Counted from the first letter of the stretch, positions 42,444 to 53,427 are shown. The stretch: DNA of 64,000 nucleotides from Paenibacillus sp. G2S3 (GCF_030123105.1 NZ_CP126095.1:4092001-4156000); one strand, 5' to 3'. Made by a program: numbers and translations. Notes: a model not told the origin generated them from the sequence alone.

Positions 42444-45400
42444 TTAAAATAGGGAAAGTTGATTGCTCTCCGGTAAGCCGCGGAAGCAGCCCATATTGGT
42501 TAGCAACTCAATTACTGTCTTACTCGCCTTGGATTTCTGCTGGAAATCCTCAATAGAAAGGAACTCCCCAGCATCTTTCGCAGCCGCTATGTTGATAGCA
42601 GCATTCTCACCAATTCCCGCTAATGCGGAAAACGGGGGAATCAAACTCTTGTCATCAACAATAAACTTATTCGCTTCCGAACGGTAAAGATCAATGTTTT
42701 TGAATGTAAACCCACGTGCAGTCATCTCCAAAGCCATCTCAAGGACAGGCAACATAGCCTTTTCCTTAGGCAAAGCTTGAAATCCTTTTTGCTCAATTTC
42801 TACGATCTGACGGTTGATCGCTTCATATCCCTTACAGCATAATTCAATATCAAAATCCGCTGCACGAACAGAGAAATAGGTCGCATAATATTCAATAGGA
42901 TGATACAGCTTGAAGTAGGCGGTACGTACTGCAGAAATTACGTATGCAGCAGCATGCGCCTTCGGGAACATGTATTGAATTTTCAGACAAGAATCAATAT
43001 ACCATTGTGGAACCTTGCACTTTTTCATTTCCTCGATCCATTCGTCAGACAAACCTTTACCTTTACGAACACTCTCGGTAATTTTAAAGGCCAAGCTCGC
43101 ATCCATTCCCGCTTTATAAATTAAGAAGAGCATGATGTCATCACGACAACCGATAACGGTCTTAATGTTACAAGTGTTATTCTTTATAAGCTCTTGCGCG
43201 TTACCAAGCCAAACTCCAGTACCATGAGACAAACCTGATATTTGCAGTAAGTCAGCAAAGCTGGACGGTTTCGACTCAATAAGCATTTGACGTACGAACT
43301 TGGTACCCATTTCGGGCACACCATATGTCGCAACCGGTGATCTGATTTCGTCAGGTCTCACTCCAAGTGCATCTGTAGAGTTAAACATGCTCATTACTTT
43401 CGGATCATTCATCGGGATAGAGGTTGGATCAACACCTGTCAAATCCTGCAGCATCCGCATCATCGTCGGATCATCATGACCCAGAATATCAAGCTTCAGC
43501 AGATTCGCGTCAAATGCGTGATAATCAAAGTGTGTGGTCTTCCACTCAGCATTGACATCATCCGCTGGGAATTGCACTGGCGTAATATCTTCTACCTCCA
43601 TATAGTCTGGAACAACGACTATACCGCCGGGATGCTGTCCCGTACTGCGTTTAACGCCTGTACAGCCAGCTGCCAGACGGCCAACTTCAGCTCCACGCCA
43701 ACGTTTCTGGTGCAGTTCTTCATATTTTTTCGCAAAACCGAAGGCTGTCTTTTCAGCTACCGTACCAATGGTTCCGGCTCGGAATACATTTTTCTCACCA
43801 AACATTTCTTTGGTAAAGTTATGTGCATTCGGCTGATATTCCCCTGAGAAGTTCAAGTCAATATCGGGCACTTTATCCCCTTTAAATCCAAGGAAGGTCT
43901 CGAACGGAATATCCTGGCCTTCACCTTTGAGCTTCTCGCCGCAATCCGGACAGACTTTGTCTGGTAAATCGAATCCGCTTCGCACACTACCATCCAGGAA
44001 CCATTCACTATGCCGGCACTCTGGGTTGAGGCAAATATAATGTGCAGGCAAAGGATTAACTTCTGAAATTCCAAGAAATGTAGCTACTACAGAAGAGCCT
44101 ACGGAACCCCGCGAACCTACGAGATACCCATCCTTATTTGATTTTTTAACGAGACGTTCAGAAATCAAATAGTTGGCAGAGAACCCGAATTTAATAATCG
44201 GTGCAAGCTCTTTCTCCAAACGGGCAATAACTACCTCAGGTAGTTCTTCGCCATAAATGGATTTGGCAGTATTATAACAGGTCTCGCGAATTTCTTCGTC
44301 CGCCCCTTCAAGAATTGGTGTAAATAGCTTATCTGGAAATAACTCCAGCTCTTCAAAACGTTCAGCCAGCTCAACTGTATTCGTAATCACGACTTCCATC
44401 GCTTTTTCAGCACCGAGAAATTCGAATTCAGACAGCATTTCATCCGTTGTGCGGAAGTGTGCATCCGGTTTGCGTTGGTCTTTAAGCGGACTAAAGCCTG
44501 TGATCCCATTAATCGTAATATCACGATACAGCTTGTCCCGGGGTTCAAGATAATGCACATTCCCCGTTGCAATAACTGGTTTATTCAGCTGTTCACCTAT
44601 TTCGCAAACCTTGCGGACTACATCGCGAAGCTCATCAGGCCCTGCTACAAAGCCCTTGTCCACCAAATGCATGTACATGGTCAATGGCTGAATCTCCAGC
44701 ACATCATAAAAATGAGCAACCTCCATAGCTTCCTCAGTCGTTTTGTTGAGTACTGCTTCAAAAAACTCTCCACGTTCACAACCGGAAATCACGAGCAGTC
44801 CATCTCTATGCTCTTCCAGCTTGGATTTCGGAATACAAGGTACACGTTTGAAATATTCCGTATGTGACATGGAAATGAGCTTGTAGAGATTTTTTTTGCC
44901 CACCTGATTAAGTGCATAAATATTACAGTGAAACGGTCTTGTGTTTGAAAGATCATTACCCACATAATCGTTTAGTCGATCAAGGCGGGTCATCCCCTTC
45001 ATCTTTTCAGCATCTGCGAGCAATCCTGTTAATATTCCGCCGAGTGCTATGGTATCGTCAATCGCACGGTGATGGCTTTCCAGAAGAACTTTATATTTAT
45101 CGGCTAATGTATTCAGCCTGTGATTCTTCATTTTTGGATATAGTAACCGTGCGAGCTCAAGCGTATCAAGAGACGGATTCGTAAGCACAGGTTCACCTAT
45201 TTTACGTAACGAGGCCTGAATAAAACCCATATCAAATCTGGCGTTATGAGCAACAAGGATACTGTCACCCACAAATTCAACAAACTTACGCAGCACTGGC
45301 TCAAGATCAGGAGCATCCTTAACCATTTCATCCGTAATATTGGTCAATTGCTGAATATGATAAGGGATCTTCTCATGCGGATTAACAAAAGTAGAATAAC

Positions 45401-46772
45401 GATCTACTTCTTTACCTTCGCACATTTTAATGGCCGCGAGCTCCGTAATATTATTGCGGGTAATTGATAACCCCGTGGTCTCTATATCAAACACTACATA
45501 GGTAGCTGTCTTCAAGTCCAAAGGCTGAGCATTCTCGACAATATTCACAGAGTCATTCACAACATTGGCTTCTACACCATAAATCATTTTTATCTTATGC
45601 TTGTGAGCTGCATGGTTCGCATCAGGAAAAGCTTGAACTCCGCCATGATCAGAAATAGCAATCGCTGGATGACCCCACTGGGCAGCTGTTTTGACATAGG
45701 TAGTGATCGGAGTGACCGCATCCATCGTACTCATCGTAGTGTGAAGGTGGAATTCCACCCGTTTCTTAGGAGCCGTATCTTTACGCGCAGGCGGTGCCTT
45801 AACTTCTGTTAAATCCGAAGGGATCATCACTAGCTCAGGAATTTGCATAAAACGGTCATATTCTACTTTTCCGCGTGCTCTTACCCATTTACCGTTAGCA
45901 AGCTGACTCATAACCTTCAGATCATCTTTAGTCTTAGCGAACATCTTCATTTGTAAAGAATCCGTGAAATCAGTCAGACTGAAGGTGAACAAAGTACTGC
46001 CATTGCGAAGTTCCTTACGATCCAGGCCAAAAATGGTACCCTGAATGGTAATTTTCTTCTCTTCATCTTGAATTTCAAGAATCGGCACGGCTTGTTCTTT
46101 AATTTCATATCCCACCTGAAGCTTAATTACTTCATTTGGATCGCTATCATCAGCAGGAGCTTCTGTTTCTACAGCAGTCATCATCTGCTCAACGATCTCC
46201 CGTTGTTCCTGCTGAAGCTTTTGCTGAAATTCTTCGTACGCTTCAACATTATTATTTTCGTTCTCCGCCATTAACACCTTAACTTTTAAGGAGAGTCCGA
46301 AATACTTATTATAAAATTTAATAATTGCCCCATCGATGCCCTTTTTACGAGCTAGTTCCATAGAAGTGGAGTCACTCATCGTCAGCATTAATGTGTCATC
46401 TTTAAGCTCTTGGGTAGAGCGTGTCAGCCAGCCGTTAACCGAAGGGATCTCGCGGGTCACCCACTCCAGAAACAATCCCCAATATTCTTGGACTAGCTCT
46501 GCCCTACTAACTTTTTCATCATATACGAACAAAAAGCTTACTTTGGCTATATGCTGCAGCTTCTCACGCATTCTGAGACAAAATGTCCGGTAGACCTGTG
46601 CTGGAACCAGACTTTCTTTCGCAATCACAATTTGCCAGTCTCGATTTTCGCGGCTGATCTCTACTCGTTCTATATATCCATCTAAAAAGTAGGGATCCAT
46701 GATTGCAGGTGGAATTTCACCTTGCTTCATCAAGAGCTCGAATCTTTTTCTTCTCTCCTGGTTTTGTTCCAT
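42444..46772 (-). CDS. polC: DNA polymerase III PolC-type alpha subunit
   Basis: 1442 residues (B. subtilis 1437). An N-terminal domain and OB fold (about 235-330) are followed by PHP part 1 (RVEFHLHTTMSTMDAV), the inserted DEDDh exonuclease (VFDIETTGL, VAHNARFDMGF), PHP part 2, a zinc-binding segment (CLNPECRHSEW...CPDCGEKL), the polymerase core and a C-terminal tail ending NQLSLF, a likely beta-clamp-binding motif. It is the main replicative polymerase of low-GC Gram-positives. ATG 46772 has GGGAGGAAAGC. Confidence 0.98.
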   Translation of the reverse strand: MEQNQERRKRFELLMKQGEIPPAIMDPYFLDGYIERVEISRENRDWQIVIAKESLVPAQVYRTFCLRMREKLQHIAKVSFLFVYDEKVSRAELVQEYWGLFLEWVTREIPSVNGWLTRSTQELKDDTLMLTMSDSTSMELARKKGIDGAIIKFYNKYFGLSLKVKVLMAENENNNVEAYEEFQQKLQQEQREIVEQMMTAVETEAPADDSDPNEVIKLQVGYEIKEQAVPILEIQDEEKKITIQGTIFGLDRKELRNGSTLFTFSLTDFTDSLQMKMFAKTKDDLKVMSQLANGKWVRARGKVEYDRFMQIPELVMIPSDLTEVKAPPARKDTAPKKRVEFHLHTTMSTMDAVTPITTYVKTAAQWGHPAIAISDHGGVQAFPDANHAAHKHKIKMIYGVEANVVNDSVNIVENAQPLDLKTATYVVFDIETTGLSITRNNITELAAIKMCEGKEVDRYSTFVNPHEKIPYHIQQLTNITDEMVKDAPDLEPVLRKFVEFVGDSILVAHNARFDMGFIQASLRKIGEPVLTNPSLDTLELARLLYPKMKNHRLNTLADKYKVLLESHHRAIDDTIALGGILTGLLADAEKMKGMTRLDRLNDYVGNDLSNTRPFHCNIYALNQVGKKNLYKLISMSHTEYFKRVPCIPKSKLEEHRDGLLVISGCERGEFFEAVLNKTTEEAMEVAHFYDVLEIQPLTMYMHLVDKGFVAGPDELRDVVRKVCEIGEQLNKPVIATGNVHYLEPRDKLYRDITINGITGFSPLKDQRKPDAHFRTTDEMLSEFEFLGAEKAMEVVITNTVELAERFEELELFPDKLFTPILEGADEEIRETCYNTAKSIYGEELPEVVIARLEKELAPIIKFGFSANYLISERLVKKSNKDGYLVGSRGSVGSSVVATFLGISEVNPLPAHYICLNPECRHSEWFLDGSVRSGFDLPDKVCPDCGEKLKGEGQDIPFETFLGFKGDKVPDIDLNFSGEYQPNAHNFTKEMFGEKNVFRAGTIGTVAEKTAFGFAKKYEELHQKRWRGAEVGRLAAGCTGVKRSTGQHPGGIVVVPDYMEVEDITPVQFPADDVNAEWKTTHFDYHAFDANLLKLDILGHDDPTMMRMLQDLTGVDPTSIPMNDPKVMSMFNSTDALGVRPDEIRSPVATYGVPEMGTKFVRQMLIESKPSSFADLLQISGLSHGTGVWLGNAQELIKNNTCNIKTVIGCRDDIMLFLIYKAGMDASLAFKITESVRKGKGLSDEWIEEMKKCKVPQWYIDSCLKIQYMFPKAHAAAYVISAVRTAYFKLYHPIEYYATYFSVRAADFDIELCCKGYEAINRQIVEIEQKGFQALPKEKAMLPVLEMALEMTARGFTFKNIDLYRSEANKFIVDDKSLIPPFSALAGIGENAAINIAAAKDAGEFLSIEDFQQKSKASKTVIELLTNMGCFRGLPESNQLSLF

Positions 46773-46840
46773 GCTTTCCTCCCACCTTTGATAACTCCGT
46801 AAAACACAATCAATGATATTCAGTGAAAGTACAATATGAT

Positions 46841-46939
46841 AAGCATTAATGCCTTCAGCGTCCTATAAGGACGATACGCGTTTATGCGAGAAATCGAAGG
46901 ATAATTTATAGCGTAAGCCTATAAATTCTTATATTTTAA
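46841..46939 (+). repeat. dispersed structured repeat, copy A
   Basis: One of four related ~100-bp elements in this window, all in the same orientation. It contains GTCC-TATAA-GGAC, GCGTTTA and GCGAGAAAT, then a long hairpin whose upper stem AATTTATAG / CTATAAATT is perfect. Located between proS and polC. Confidence 0.8.
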
Positions 46940-47002
46940 AAAGCTTCTGGATTCAAAAAGCATTGGGTTCTTTCGGCCCGCTGACTCCTCTCTCCAGAAG
47001 CT
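46936..47002 (-). terminator. Rho-independent terminator of proS
   Basis: AGCTTCTGGA / TCCAGAAGCT (46942-46951, 46993-47002), 10 bp perfect around a 41-nt loop, followed by TTTTTAAAATAT on the minus strand, partly shared with repeat copy A. Confidence 0.65.
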
Positions 47003-47042
47003 AGATTAAAATACTACAAGACTGTTGATCGGTGCCAAAAGA

Positions 47043-48491
47043 TTAATATGCCTTTGCAAAAACCACAGTATGCTCAGCTGGTTTGCCACAGCAAATGCAG
47101 ACTTGCTTCTTCTCCGCCGGATCGAAAGGAATGTTGCGGCTACCCGCACCTGTCTCTTCCTTAACTTTGGACTCGCATTCTTCGGAACCACACCAGCCAG
47201 CTAGTGCAAAGCCGCGTTTCTCTTCCATTGAAGCTTTCATCTCTTCCAAGGAATCTACAGAATAGAAATGGTCCTCGCGGAATTTCAGGGCACGTTCGAA
47301 CATTTCATTATGAACCTGCTCGAGCATTGCTTGTACCTCTTCAACAAGGTTCTCCTGCTGAATAACCTTCTTCTCACCTGTGACACGTGATACGATAACG
47401 CAAACGCCATTCTCCATATCGCGTGGTCCAAGCTCCAAGCGCACAGGTATACCGCGCATTTCATATTCATTGAACTTCCACCCTGGCGTTACATCCGAAC
47501 GATCATCCACACGTACACGAACACCTGCGTTCTTCAGCTCCTTGAACAGCTCGTCCGTCCGTCCAATCACGGCTTCGCGAGTTTTAGGAGGTCCGATTGG
47601 AATCATAATTACTTGAGTTGGCGCTACCTTAGGTGGCAGAACAAGACCACGGTCATCGCCATGCACCATAATCAGCGAACCAATCAAACGTGTAGTGGAT
47701 CCCCATGAGGTCGTATGCACATATTCTAAATTATTGTCGCGGCTCAAATACTGGATCTCAAATGCTGTTGCAAACTTGGTACCCAAGTAATGTGAGGTAG
47801 CAGCCTGAACAGCACGTCCATCTTTCATCATCGCTTCAATAGAATACGTATCTACTGCACCAGCAAAACGCTCGGAAGGCGTCTTCTGTCCAGTAATTAC
47901 CGGAATAGCAAGGAAAGTCTCGGCAAAATCACGATAGTTATCCAGCATCTTCATGGTTTCTTCACGAGCTTCGGCTTCATTCTCATGCGCAGTATGTCCT
48001 TCTTGCCAAAGAAACTCTGTGGTGCGGATAAATGGTAAAGTACGCTTCTCCCAACGAACCACGTTCGCCCATTGATTGATAAGAACAGGAAGGTCACGAT
48101 AGGACTGAATCCATTTGGAGTACATATGCCCGAACATGGTCTCAGAGGTAGGACGGACTGCCAGACGTTCTTCAAGCACGTCACCACCTGCCTCAGTTAC
48201 CCATGGCAGCTCGGGATTAAAGCCTTCAATATGATCCTTTTCCTTTTGAAAGAAACTCTCTGGAATGAACACTGGAAAATAAGCATTACGATGCCCAGTT
48301 TCCTTGAGGCGACGGTTCATTTCCTCCTGAATATGCTCCCATATTTCATAGCCCTCTGGCTTAAATACGATACAGCCACGAACAGGAGAATAGTCCATCA
48401 AGTCTCCTTTTTTAATAACATCAATATACCAGCGTGAGAAATCCTCGCTTTGCGGCGTGATTTCCGTAACGAATTGCTTATCTTTTGCCAT
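47043..48491 (-). CDS. proS: prolyl-tRNA synthetase, archaeal/eukaryotic type
   Basis: 482 residues, class II synthetase of the short ProRS type: no bacterial editing insertion, a C-terminal zinc-like domain (CGSEECESK, CICCGKPAEHT) and a terminal Tyr (VVFAKAY), typical of the archaeal/eukaryotic-like form. Motifs VRPTSETMFGHMY and FLWQEGHTAHE are intact. B. subtilis has the 564-residue bacterial form at the same position between rseP and polC, so replacement in situ is suggested. It starts 25 bp after rseP; no T-box leader is present. Confidence 0.95.
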   Translation of the reverse strand: MAKDKQFVTEITPQSEDFSRWYIDVIKKGDLMDYSPVRGCIVFKPEGYEIWEHIQEEMNRRLKETGHRNAYFPVFIPESFFQKEKDHIEGFNPELPWVTEAGGDVLEERLAVRPTSETMFGHMYSKWIQSYRDLPVLINQWANVVRWEKRTLPFIRTTEFLWQEGHTAHENEAEAREETMKMLDNYRDFAETFLAIPVITGQKTPSERFAGAVDTYSIEAMMKDGRAVQAATSHYLGTKFATAFEIQYLSRDNNLEYVHTTSWGSTTRLIGSLIMVHGDDRGLVLPPKVAPTQVIMIPIGPPKTREAVIGRTDELFKELKNAGVRVRVDDRSDVTPGWKFNEYEMRGIPVRLELGPRDMENGVCVIVSRVTGEKKVIQQENLVEEVQAMLEQVHNEMFERALKFREDHFYSVDSLEEMKASMEEKRGFALAGWCGSEECESKVKEETGAGSRNIPFDPAEKKQVCICCGKPAEHTVVFAKAY

Positions 48492-48516
48492 GTAATGGAA
48501 TGCCTCCCGAAGAAAA

Positions 48517-49791
48517 TTAGCCGCTGATCAAACGTAAAATATCATTATACGTAACAGCAATCATTAATAAAAATAACAGTGCAAATCCAACAAAGTGAAC
48601 CATACCTTCGCGACTCGGATCTACAGGTTTACCGCGTAATGCTTCCACGCCTAGGAACGCCAGACGGCTTCCATCGAGTGCTGGAATCGGTAATAGGTTG
48701 AAAATCCCCAGATACAAGCTTAGGATAGCAGCCCAATAGGTAAGATACTGAATCCCTTGTTGGGCAATTTGACCGGTTACTTCAAAGGTACGAACCGGAC
48801 CTCCAATATCATCCATATTGAATTTATTGATCAATTGCTTAAAGCCCAGAAAGATAGCTTCTGTCGTATCGACCATAGCTTTACCTGAACCTGTCAACGT
48901 CTCTCCAACCCCTGCTTTGCGGGTAGGAAGCTCAGGTGTAATCCCAATTTTACCGCCTTCTTGTCCCTCCATGCTACGAGGAACGAGAGTCACGTTAAGG
49001 GTCTCATCCCCACGTTGCAGCATCCATTTCATTTCTTTCCCTTTGGACTCCGAGGTTAAGTCAATCATTTTTTGGTAATCGGCACCAATCTTCTCACCGT
49101 TGATGGAGACAATAATGTCACCCTTCTGCAATCCCGCCTCTTGTGCCGGCATTCCTTCAGAGACGTCTCCGATCTTAACATAAGTAGGGTTCTCAACTGG
49201 AATACCAACCATTTGCAAATGGATGGCAAACAGAACAAAGGCTAACAGGAAGTTCATCACAGGACCCGCAACAATAGCCAGTGCACGCTGACCCACAGTC
49301 TTGCTGCCGAATTGACGATCTTTAGGCGCAATTTGAGTCTGCTGCGTTCCTTTAATCATCATCGCTTGAGGATGAACGTCATAAGTAGTAACTTCGCCAT
49401 CCACATCCAAGCGGATCTGCAGATCATTCTCGAGATCAGTATGCAAAGCCTCACCACGGATAACATTTTTACGTGTATCCAGTGCGTCCAGATAAATATT
49501 TTTTACTTTGTTATCCTGACCGAGTCTTACTGCAATTGTCTGTCCTGAGCCAATTTCAATAATCTCTGGATCTTCACCAGCCATCCGAGCATAACCGCCA
49601 AAAGGCAGTAAACGCAAAGTGAACTGTGTCTCATTCCGTTTATAAGAAAACAGTTTCGGACCGAAACCGATAGCAAATTCCCTCACGAGAATACCGGCGC
49701 GTTTGGCAAAATAATAGTGACCCCATTCATGTACAGTCACCAGGACAAAAAACATGAGCACCGTTAATAAAACGACTTGAACCATTTCCAA
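48517..49791 (-). CDS. rseP: RIP metalloprotease RseP/RasP (site-2 protease)
   Basis: 424 residues, polytopic: zinc motif HEWGH in the first membrane helix (about 20-24), PDZ domain with EAGLQKGDIIVSINGE (about 220-235), and a second metal-binding segment NLLPIPALDGS in a late helix. It cleaves membrane-embedded anti-sigma factors and signal-peptide remnants. Start: TTG 49791, 8 nt after AGGGGGA; ATG 49800 abuts that site. In the dxr-rseP-proS-polC cluster. Confidence 0.94.
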   Translation of the reverse strand: MEMVQVVLLTVLMFFVLVTVHEWGHYYFAKRAGILVREFAIGFGPKLFSYKRNETQFTLRLLPFGGYARMAGEDPEIIEIGSGQTIAVRLGQDNKVKNIYLDALDTRKNVIRGEALHTDLENDLQIRLDVDGEVTTYDVHPQAMMIKGTQQTQIAPKDRQFGSKTVGQRALAIVAGPVMNFLLAFVLFAIHLQMVGIPVENPTYVKIGDVSEGMPAQEAGLQKGDIIVSINGEKIGADYQKMIDLTSESKGKEMKWMLQRGDETLNVTLVPRSMEGQEGGKIGITPELPTRKAGVGETLTGSGKAMVDTTEAIFLGFKQLINKFNMDDIGGPVRTFEVTGQIAQQGIQYLTYWAAILSLYLGIFNLLPIPALDGSRLAFLGVEALRGKPVDPSREGMVHFVGFALLFLLMIAVTYNDILRLISG

Positions 49792-49916
49792 ACGTATCAT
49801 CCCCCTTTAGGTGTAAGACCGAAGTATGTCCTCTTAATTTATCATTATTCTCCGATCAGGCACAAGAGAATCAACTGTCCCAACCTATTTTTAGGGCAAA
49901 GTAAGTATTTCCAGTC

Positions 49917-50020
49917 AAGCAATAACGCCATCGGCGGCGTCCCTTAAGGAGACGGTACGCGTTTACGCGAGAAATATAAGGATAATGTATAAAGTGAACC
50001 GTATACTTTCTTATATTTTT
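49917..50020 (+). repeat. dispersed structured repeat, copy B
   Basis: GCGTCCCTTAAGGAGAC, GCGTTTACGCGAGAAATATAAG, then GATAATGTATA...TATACTTTCTTATATTT. Same layout as copies A, C and D. Between dxr and rseP. Confidence 0.8.
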
Positions 50021-50041
50021 AAAAAGAGATCTTTCTACGTT

Positions 50042-51181
50042 CTACAGCGTTGCCGCCAACTCACGAACACGTTTATCACAGGATTCAATTTGTTCCAGAT
50101 TCGGATTGTCCTCGTTAACATGACGATGAAGCACTTCCCCGATAATCTCCTCTATGCGCAGGAATGGGATCTCATGACTCAAGAAACGAGCAACAGCGAT
50201 TTCATTTGCAGCATTAAAAGCAGTAGTAGCTGTCCCTCCAGCTTTCCCACAATCCATCGCTAGCTTAAGCGCAGGGAACCGTTCATAATCCATTTCTCGG
50301 AAAGTCAAACGGCCAATTTCAGCTAACGATAAACGCTGTGCCGGTGACTCCCAGCGTTCCGGATACGTAAGCGCATATTGAATAGGGACACGCATATCGG
50401 GATTTCCAAGCTGAGCAATGATACTGCTATCGCGGAACTCCACATAAGAGTGAATGATACTCTCTGGATGCAAAAGTACATTTACTTGTTCATAAGGTAG
50501 ACCGAATAACCAATGCGCTTCAATGACCTCAAGCCCTTTATTCACCATTGTAGCAGAATCAATCGTGATTTTCGCGCCCATGCTCCAATTTGGATGACGA
50601 AGTGCATCTTCTACCGTTACATTTTTGAGTTGATCACGAGTGAAATCTCGGAAAGATCCACCAGAAGCTGTTAAAGTGATACAAGCAATATCCGCAAGAT
50701 TCTCACCATTTAAGCACTGAAAAATAGCGGAATGCTCGCTATCAATAGGCAGCAATTTAACACCTTTACGATTAGCTAGTTCAGTAACAAGATGTCCTGC
50801 CGTTACCAATGTCTCTTTATTGGCTAGTCCAATATGTTTGCCTGCTTCGATGGCAGCTAACGTGGATTGGAGGCCTACACTACCCATAACAGCCGTTACG
50901 ACCATTTCGGCATCCCCACCAGCAGCCACCTCAACAAGACCTTCACTCCCGCTGTATAGCTGTATACCCGAAGGTAGACTGGATCTAATCTCATCAGCCA
51001 GTTCCTTTGTTGCAACAGAAACACGACGCGGGTGAAACCGGCGAATTTGTTCCAGCAATAACGCTGTATTCGTTCCAGCCGCCAAGCCATCTACTTGAAA
51101 AGAGTCTGGGTGCATAGCGATGACATCTAGAGTCTGAGTGCCGATTGAACCCGTGGAACCAAGAACACTTATTTTTTTCAT
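50042..51181 (-). CDS. dxr: 1-deoxy-D-xylulose 5-phosphate reductoisomerase
   Basis: 379 residues. NADPH-binding [17 protein letters not shown] at the N-terminus, [14 protein letters not shown] metal/substrate loop, [10 protein letters not shown] and [21 protein letters not shown]. It catalyses the first committed step of the methylerythritol phosphate pathway. Twenty bases downstream of cdsA, in the lipid-carrier gene cluster. Confidence 0.98.
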   Translation of the reverse strand: MKKISVLGSTGSIGTQTLDVIAMHPDSFQVDGLAAGTNTALLLEQIRRFHPRRVSVATKELADEIRSSLPSGIQLYSGSEGLVEVAAGGDAEMVVTAVMGSVGLQSTLAAIEAGKHIGLANKETLVTAGHLVTELANRKGVKLLPIDSEHSAIFQCLNGENLADIACITLTASGGSFRDFTRDQLKNVTVEDALRHPNWSMGAKITIDSATMVNKGLEVIEAHWLFGLPYEQVNVLLHPESIIHSYVEFRDSSIIAQLGNPDMRVPIQYALTYPERWESPAQRLSLAEIGRLTFREMDYERFPALKLAMDCGKAGGTATTAFNAANEIAVARFLSHEIPFLRIEEIIGEVLHRHVNEDNPNLEQIESCDKRVRELAATL

Positions 51182-51201
51182 AGTTATACCCTCTCCTTCC
51201 G

Positions 51202-52005
51202 TTAATAGTAAGGCATAAGCATTACGATATGTACGAATGGAAATACGATAATCCAGCTGTCACAACGATCAAGAATACCACCGTGACCAGGCAGAAGTGT
51301 ACCTGAATCTTTGATACCATAAGCACGTTTATAGGCAGATTGCACAAGATCACCAAGCTGACCCAAAACCGCACAAGAAAGCCCTATAAGGAGCGCTCGT
51401 CCAATCGCTAGATGTTCAGGAGCAAATATTGCAAAAACGATCGCTATCAGCATCGAGATCAGAACTCCGCCTACCGCACCTTCCACCGTTTTGTTAGGAC
51501 TAATTGCTGGCCAAAGCTTGTTCTTTCCCATGCTTCTCCCAACAAAGTAAGCCCCGGCATCACTACCCCATATACAGAAAAGGAGCAAAAAAGTCCAGAA
51601 CAAACCATGTCCGTCATCCGATGCACGAGCCATGGCCATATAAGAAAAACCCATTCCAATGTATACTATACCAGTAAACAGCAATGCTGTTACTCGAATA
51701 TCCAATTTATTTTTAGTAAAAACTGTAACTAAAAGGAACAACAGCAGCAGAATCCAAATTCCTTGTTCCCACGATAAGGGTGCAGAGATCCCAAGCAAAT
51801 TCCAAGGGATCATGAAACTTAGAATGGCTGCATAACCAAGAACGGTAGAACCGGAAAGTGCAGGTATCCCTATCATTTTCACAAATTCATAAAATCCGAT
51901 AAAAGCCATGGCAGTAAGTAACAACTGATATGGCCAGTTCCCCAACACACATAAGCCTAAAAATAGTGCTCCGGCAACAATTCCGGTAATCAATCGCTGC
52001 TTCAA
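51202..52005 (-). CDS. cdsA: phosphatidate cytidylyltransferase
   Basis: 267 residues, about eight hydrophobic segments. The CdsA signature is split over [31 protein letters not shown] and [19 protein letters not shown]. It makes CDP-diacylglycerol, the precursor used by PgsA. TTG 52005 follows AGGAGATGG by about 9 nt. Between uppS and dxr. Confidence 0.96.
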   Translation of the reverse strand: MKQRLITGIVAGALFLGLCVLGNWPYQLLLTAMAFIGFYEFVKMIGIPALSGSTVLGYAAILSFMIPWNLLGISAPLSWEQGIWILLLLFLLVTVFTKNKLDIRVTALLFTGIVYIGMGFSYMAMARASDDGHGLFWTFLLLFCIWGSDAGAYFVGRSMGKNKLWPAISPNKTVEGAVGGVLISMLIAIVFAIFAPEHLAIGRALLIGLSCAVLGQLGDLVQSAYKRAYGIKDSGTLLPGHGGILDRCDSWIIVFPFVHIVMLMPYY

Positions 52006-52026
52006 AGGTTTCCATCTCCTATCAAG

Positions 52027-52794
52027 CTACTTCAGTCCACCATAACGGCGTGTACGGCGTTGATATTCAGCGACTGCCTGATGTAAATGCTCTTTATTAA
52101 ACTCGGGCCAATACACATCAGTAAACCACAGCTCACTATAAGCAAGCTGCCATAGCATGAAATTGCTAAGTCGCATTTCTCCACTTGTACGTATAAGCAA
52201 ATCCGGATCTGGTAACCCACCCGATAACATTCGGCTATCGATTAACTCAGTCGTAATATCATCCGGTGACAAAGCCCCTGATTGGATGTCCTTACCAATG
52301 CTGCGCATGCAGTCCTCAATTTCTTTACGTCCCCCATAATTAAGAGCAAAATTCAATATAAGTCCAGTATTGCCCTGTGTCCGGGAAACCGCTTCTTCCA
52401 TAGCCTTGCGTGTATATGAAGGTAATGCATCCGTATCCCCCATCATACGTACTTGGACATTCTTCTCAATCAGTTCATCAAGCTCAATGGCTAGAAACTC
52501 CACTGGCAAGCGCATCAGATAATCGACTTCTTCCTTTGGTCGTTTCCAATTTTCTGTCGAGAACGCATACATCGTCAAAAACTCAACACCTAGTTCGTCT
52601 GCAGCGATTGTAGCACGTTTAACAGCCTTCATGCCATTCTGATGACCCACAACGCGCGGCAACCCGCGACGCTTAGCCCAACGCCCATTGCCGTCCATAA
52701 TAACAGCCACATGCCGGGGAATGTTATCCGGTGAAATCTCGACTGGCTGTTGCCTGTCTTTACGGCTCAGCCACGCTTGAACCCGTTTGATCAT
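52027..52794 (-). CDS. uppS: isoprenyl (undecaprenyl diphosphate) transferase
   Basis: 255 residues. HVAVIMDGNGRWAKRRGL (about 29-46) carries the catalytic Asp, TMYAFSTENWKRP follows, and the RTSGEMRLSNFMLWQ and ELWFTDVYWPEF motifs are near the end. It makes C55-PP for the wall lipid carrier. ATG 52794 with GGAGGAAACGGAA; the frame opens 12 codons earlier without a site. Confidence 0.97.
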   Translation of the reverse strand: MIKRVQAWLSRKDRQQPVEISPDNIPRHVAVIMDGNGRWAKRRGLPRVVGHQNGMKAVKRATIAADELGVEFLTMYAFSTENWKRPKEEVDYLMRLPVEFLAIELDELIEKNVQVRMMGDTDALPSYTRKAMEEAVSRTQGNTGLILNFALNYGGRKEIEDCMRSIGKDIQSGALSPDDITTELIDSRMLSGGLPDPDLLIRTSGEMRLSNFMLWQLAYSELWFTDVYWPEFNKEHLHQAVAEYQRRTRRYGGLK

Positions 52795-52819
52795 TTCCGT
52801 TTCCTCCAAGCTCTTATCA

Positions 52820-52852
52820 GAAAGAGACAAACCCCACCATTAACGGAGGGGC
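52820..52852 (-). terminator. attenuator-like hairpin between frr and uppS
   Basis: CCCCTCC / GGTGGGG (one mismatch, about 52830-52849) is followed by TTTGTCTCTTTC on the minus strand. Confidence 0.4.
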
Positions 52853-52872
52853 CTTAAGTCTCTAGAATATCT

Positions 52873-53426
52873 TTATACTTCCATAATCTCTTTTTCTTTA
52901 GATACAAGCACTTTGTCGACCTCGGCTATGAACTTATCCGTTGTCTTTTGAATGTCTTCCTGATGGCCACGGGACTCATCTTCCGAGATACCGTTTTTCT
53001 CCATCTTCTTAATATCATCGTTGGCATCACGGCGAATGTTGCGGATCGCTACTTTCGCTTCTTCACCAAATTTCTTCGTCAATTTCACCAAATCCGTCCG
53101 ACGCTCTTCAGTCAGCGGAGGAATAGAAAGACGAATGATTGTGCCGTCATTAGCAGGCGTTAAACCGATATCCGATTTCATGATCGCCCGTTCAATGTCA
53201 GACATCGATGTTTTGTCCCACGGCTGGATCAACAGTGTCCGGGAATCCGGAGTACTGATATTCGCCAGCTGATTGATTGGAGTAGGGGAACCATAATACT
53301 CAACTTGAATGCGATCTAGCAGTGATGTTGTTGCACGTCCTGCCCGCAATGTTGCCAAGTCACGTTTCAGCGATAAAATCGCTTTGTCCATACGCTCTTC
53401 GGCATTTTTTTTGACCGATTGTGGCA

Positions 53427-53427
<1 letters not shown>
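52873..53427 (-). CDS. frr: ribosome recycling factor
   Basis: 184 residues (usual 185). [41 protein letters not shown] and [12 protein letters not shown] are conserved. It splits post-termination ribosomes with EF-G. Its ATG shares one base with the pyrH stop (TAATG), so the two are coupled. Confidence 0.98.

Noticed and set aside
48492..48516. T-box leader for proS
   Set aside because: Only 25 bp separate rseP and proS, too short for a T-box.
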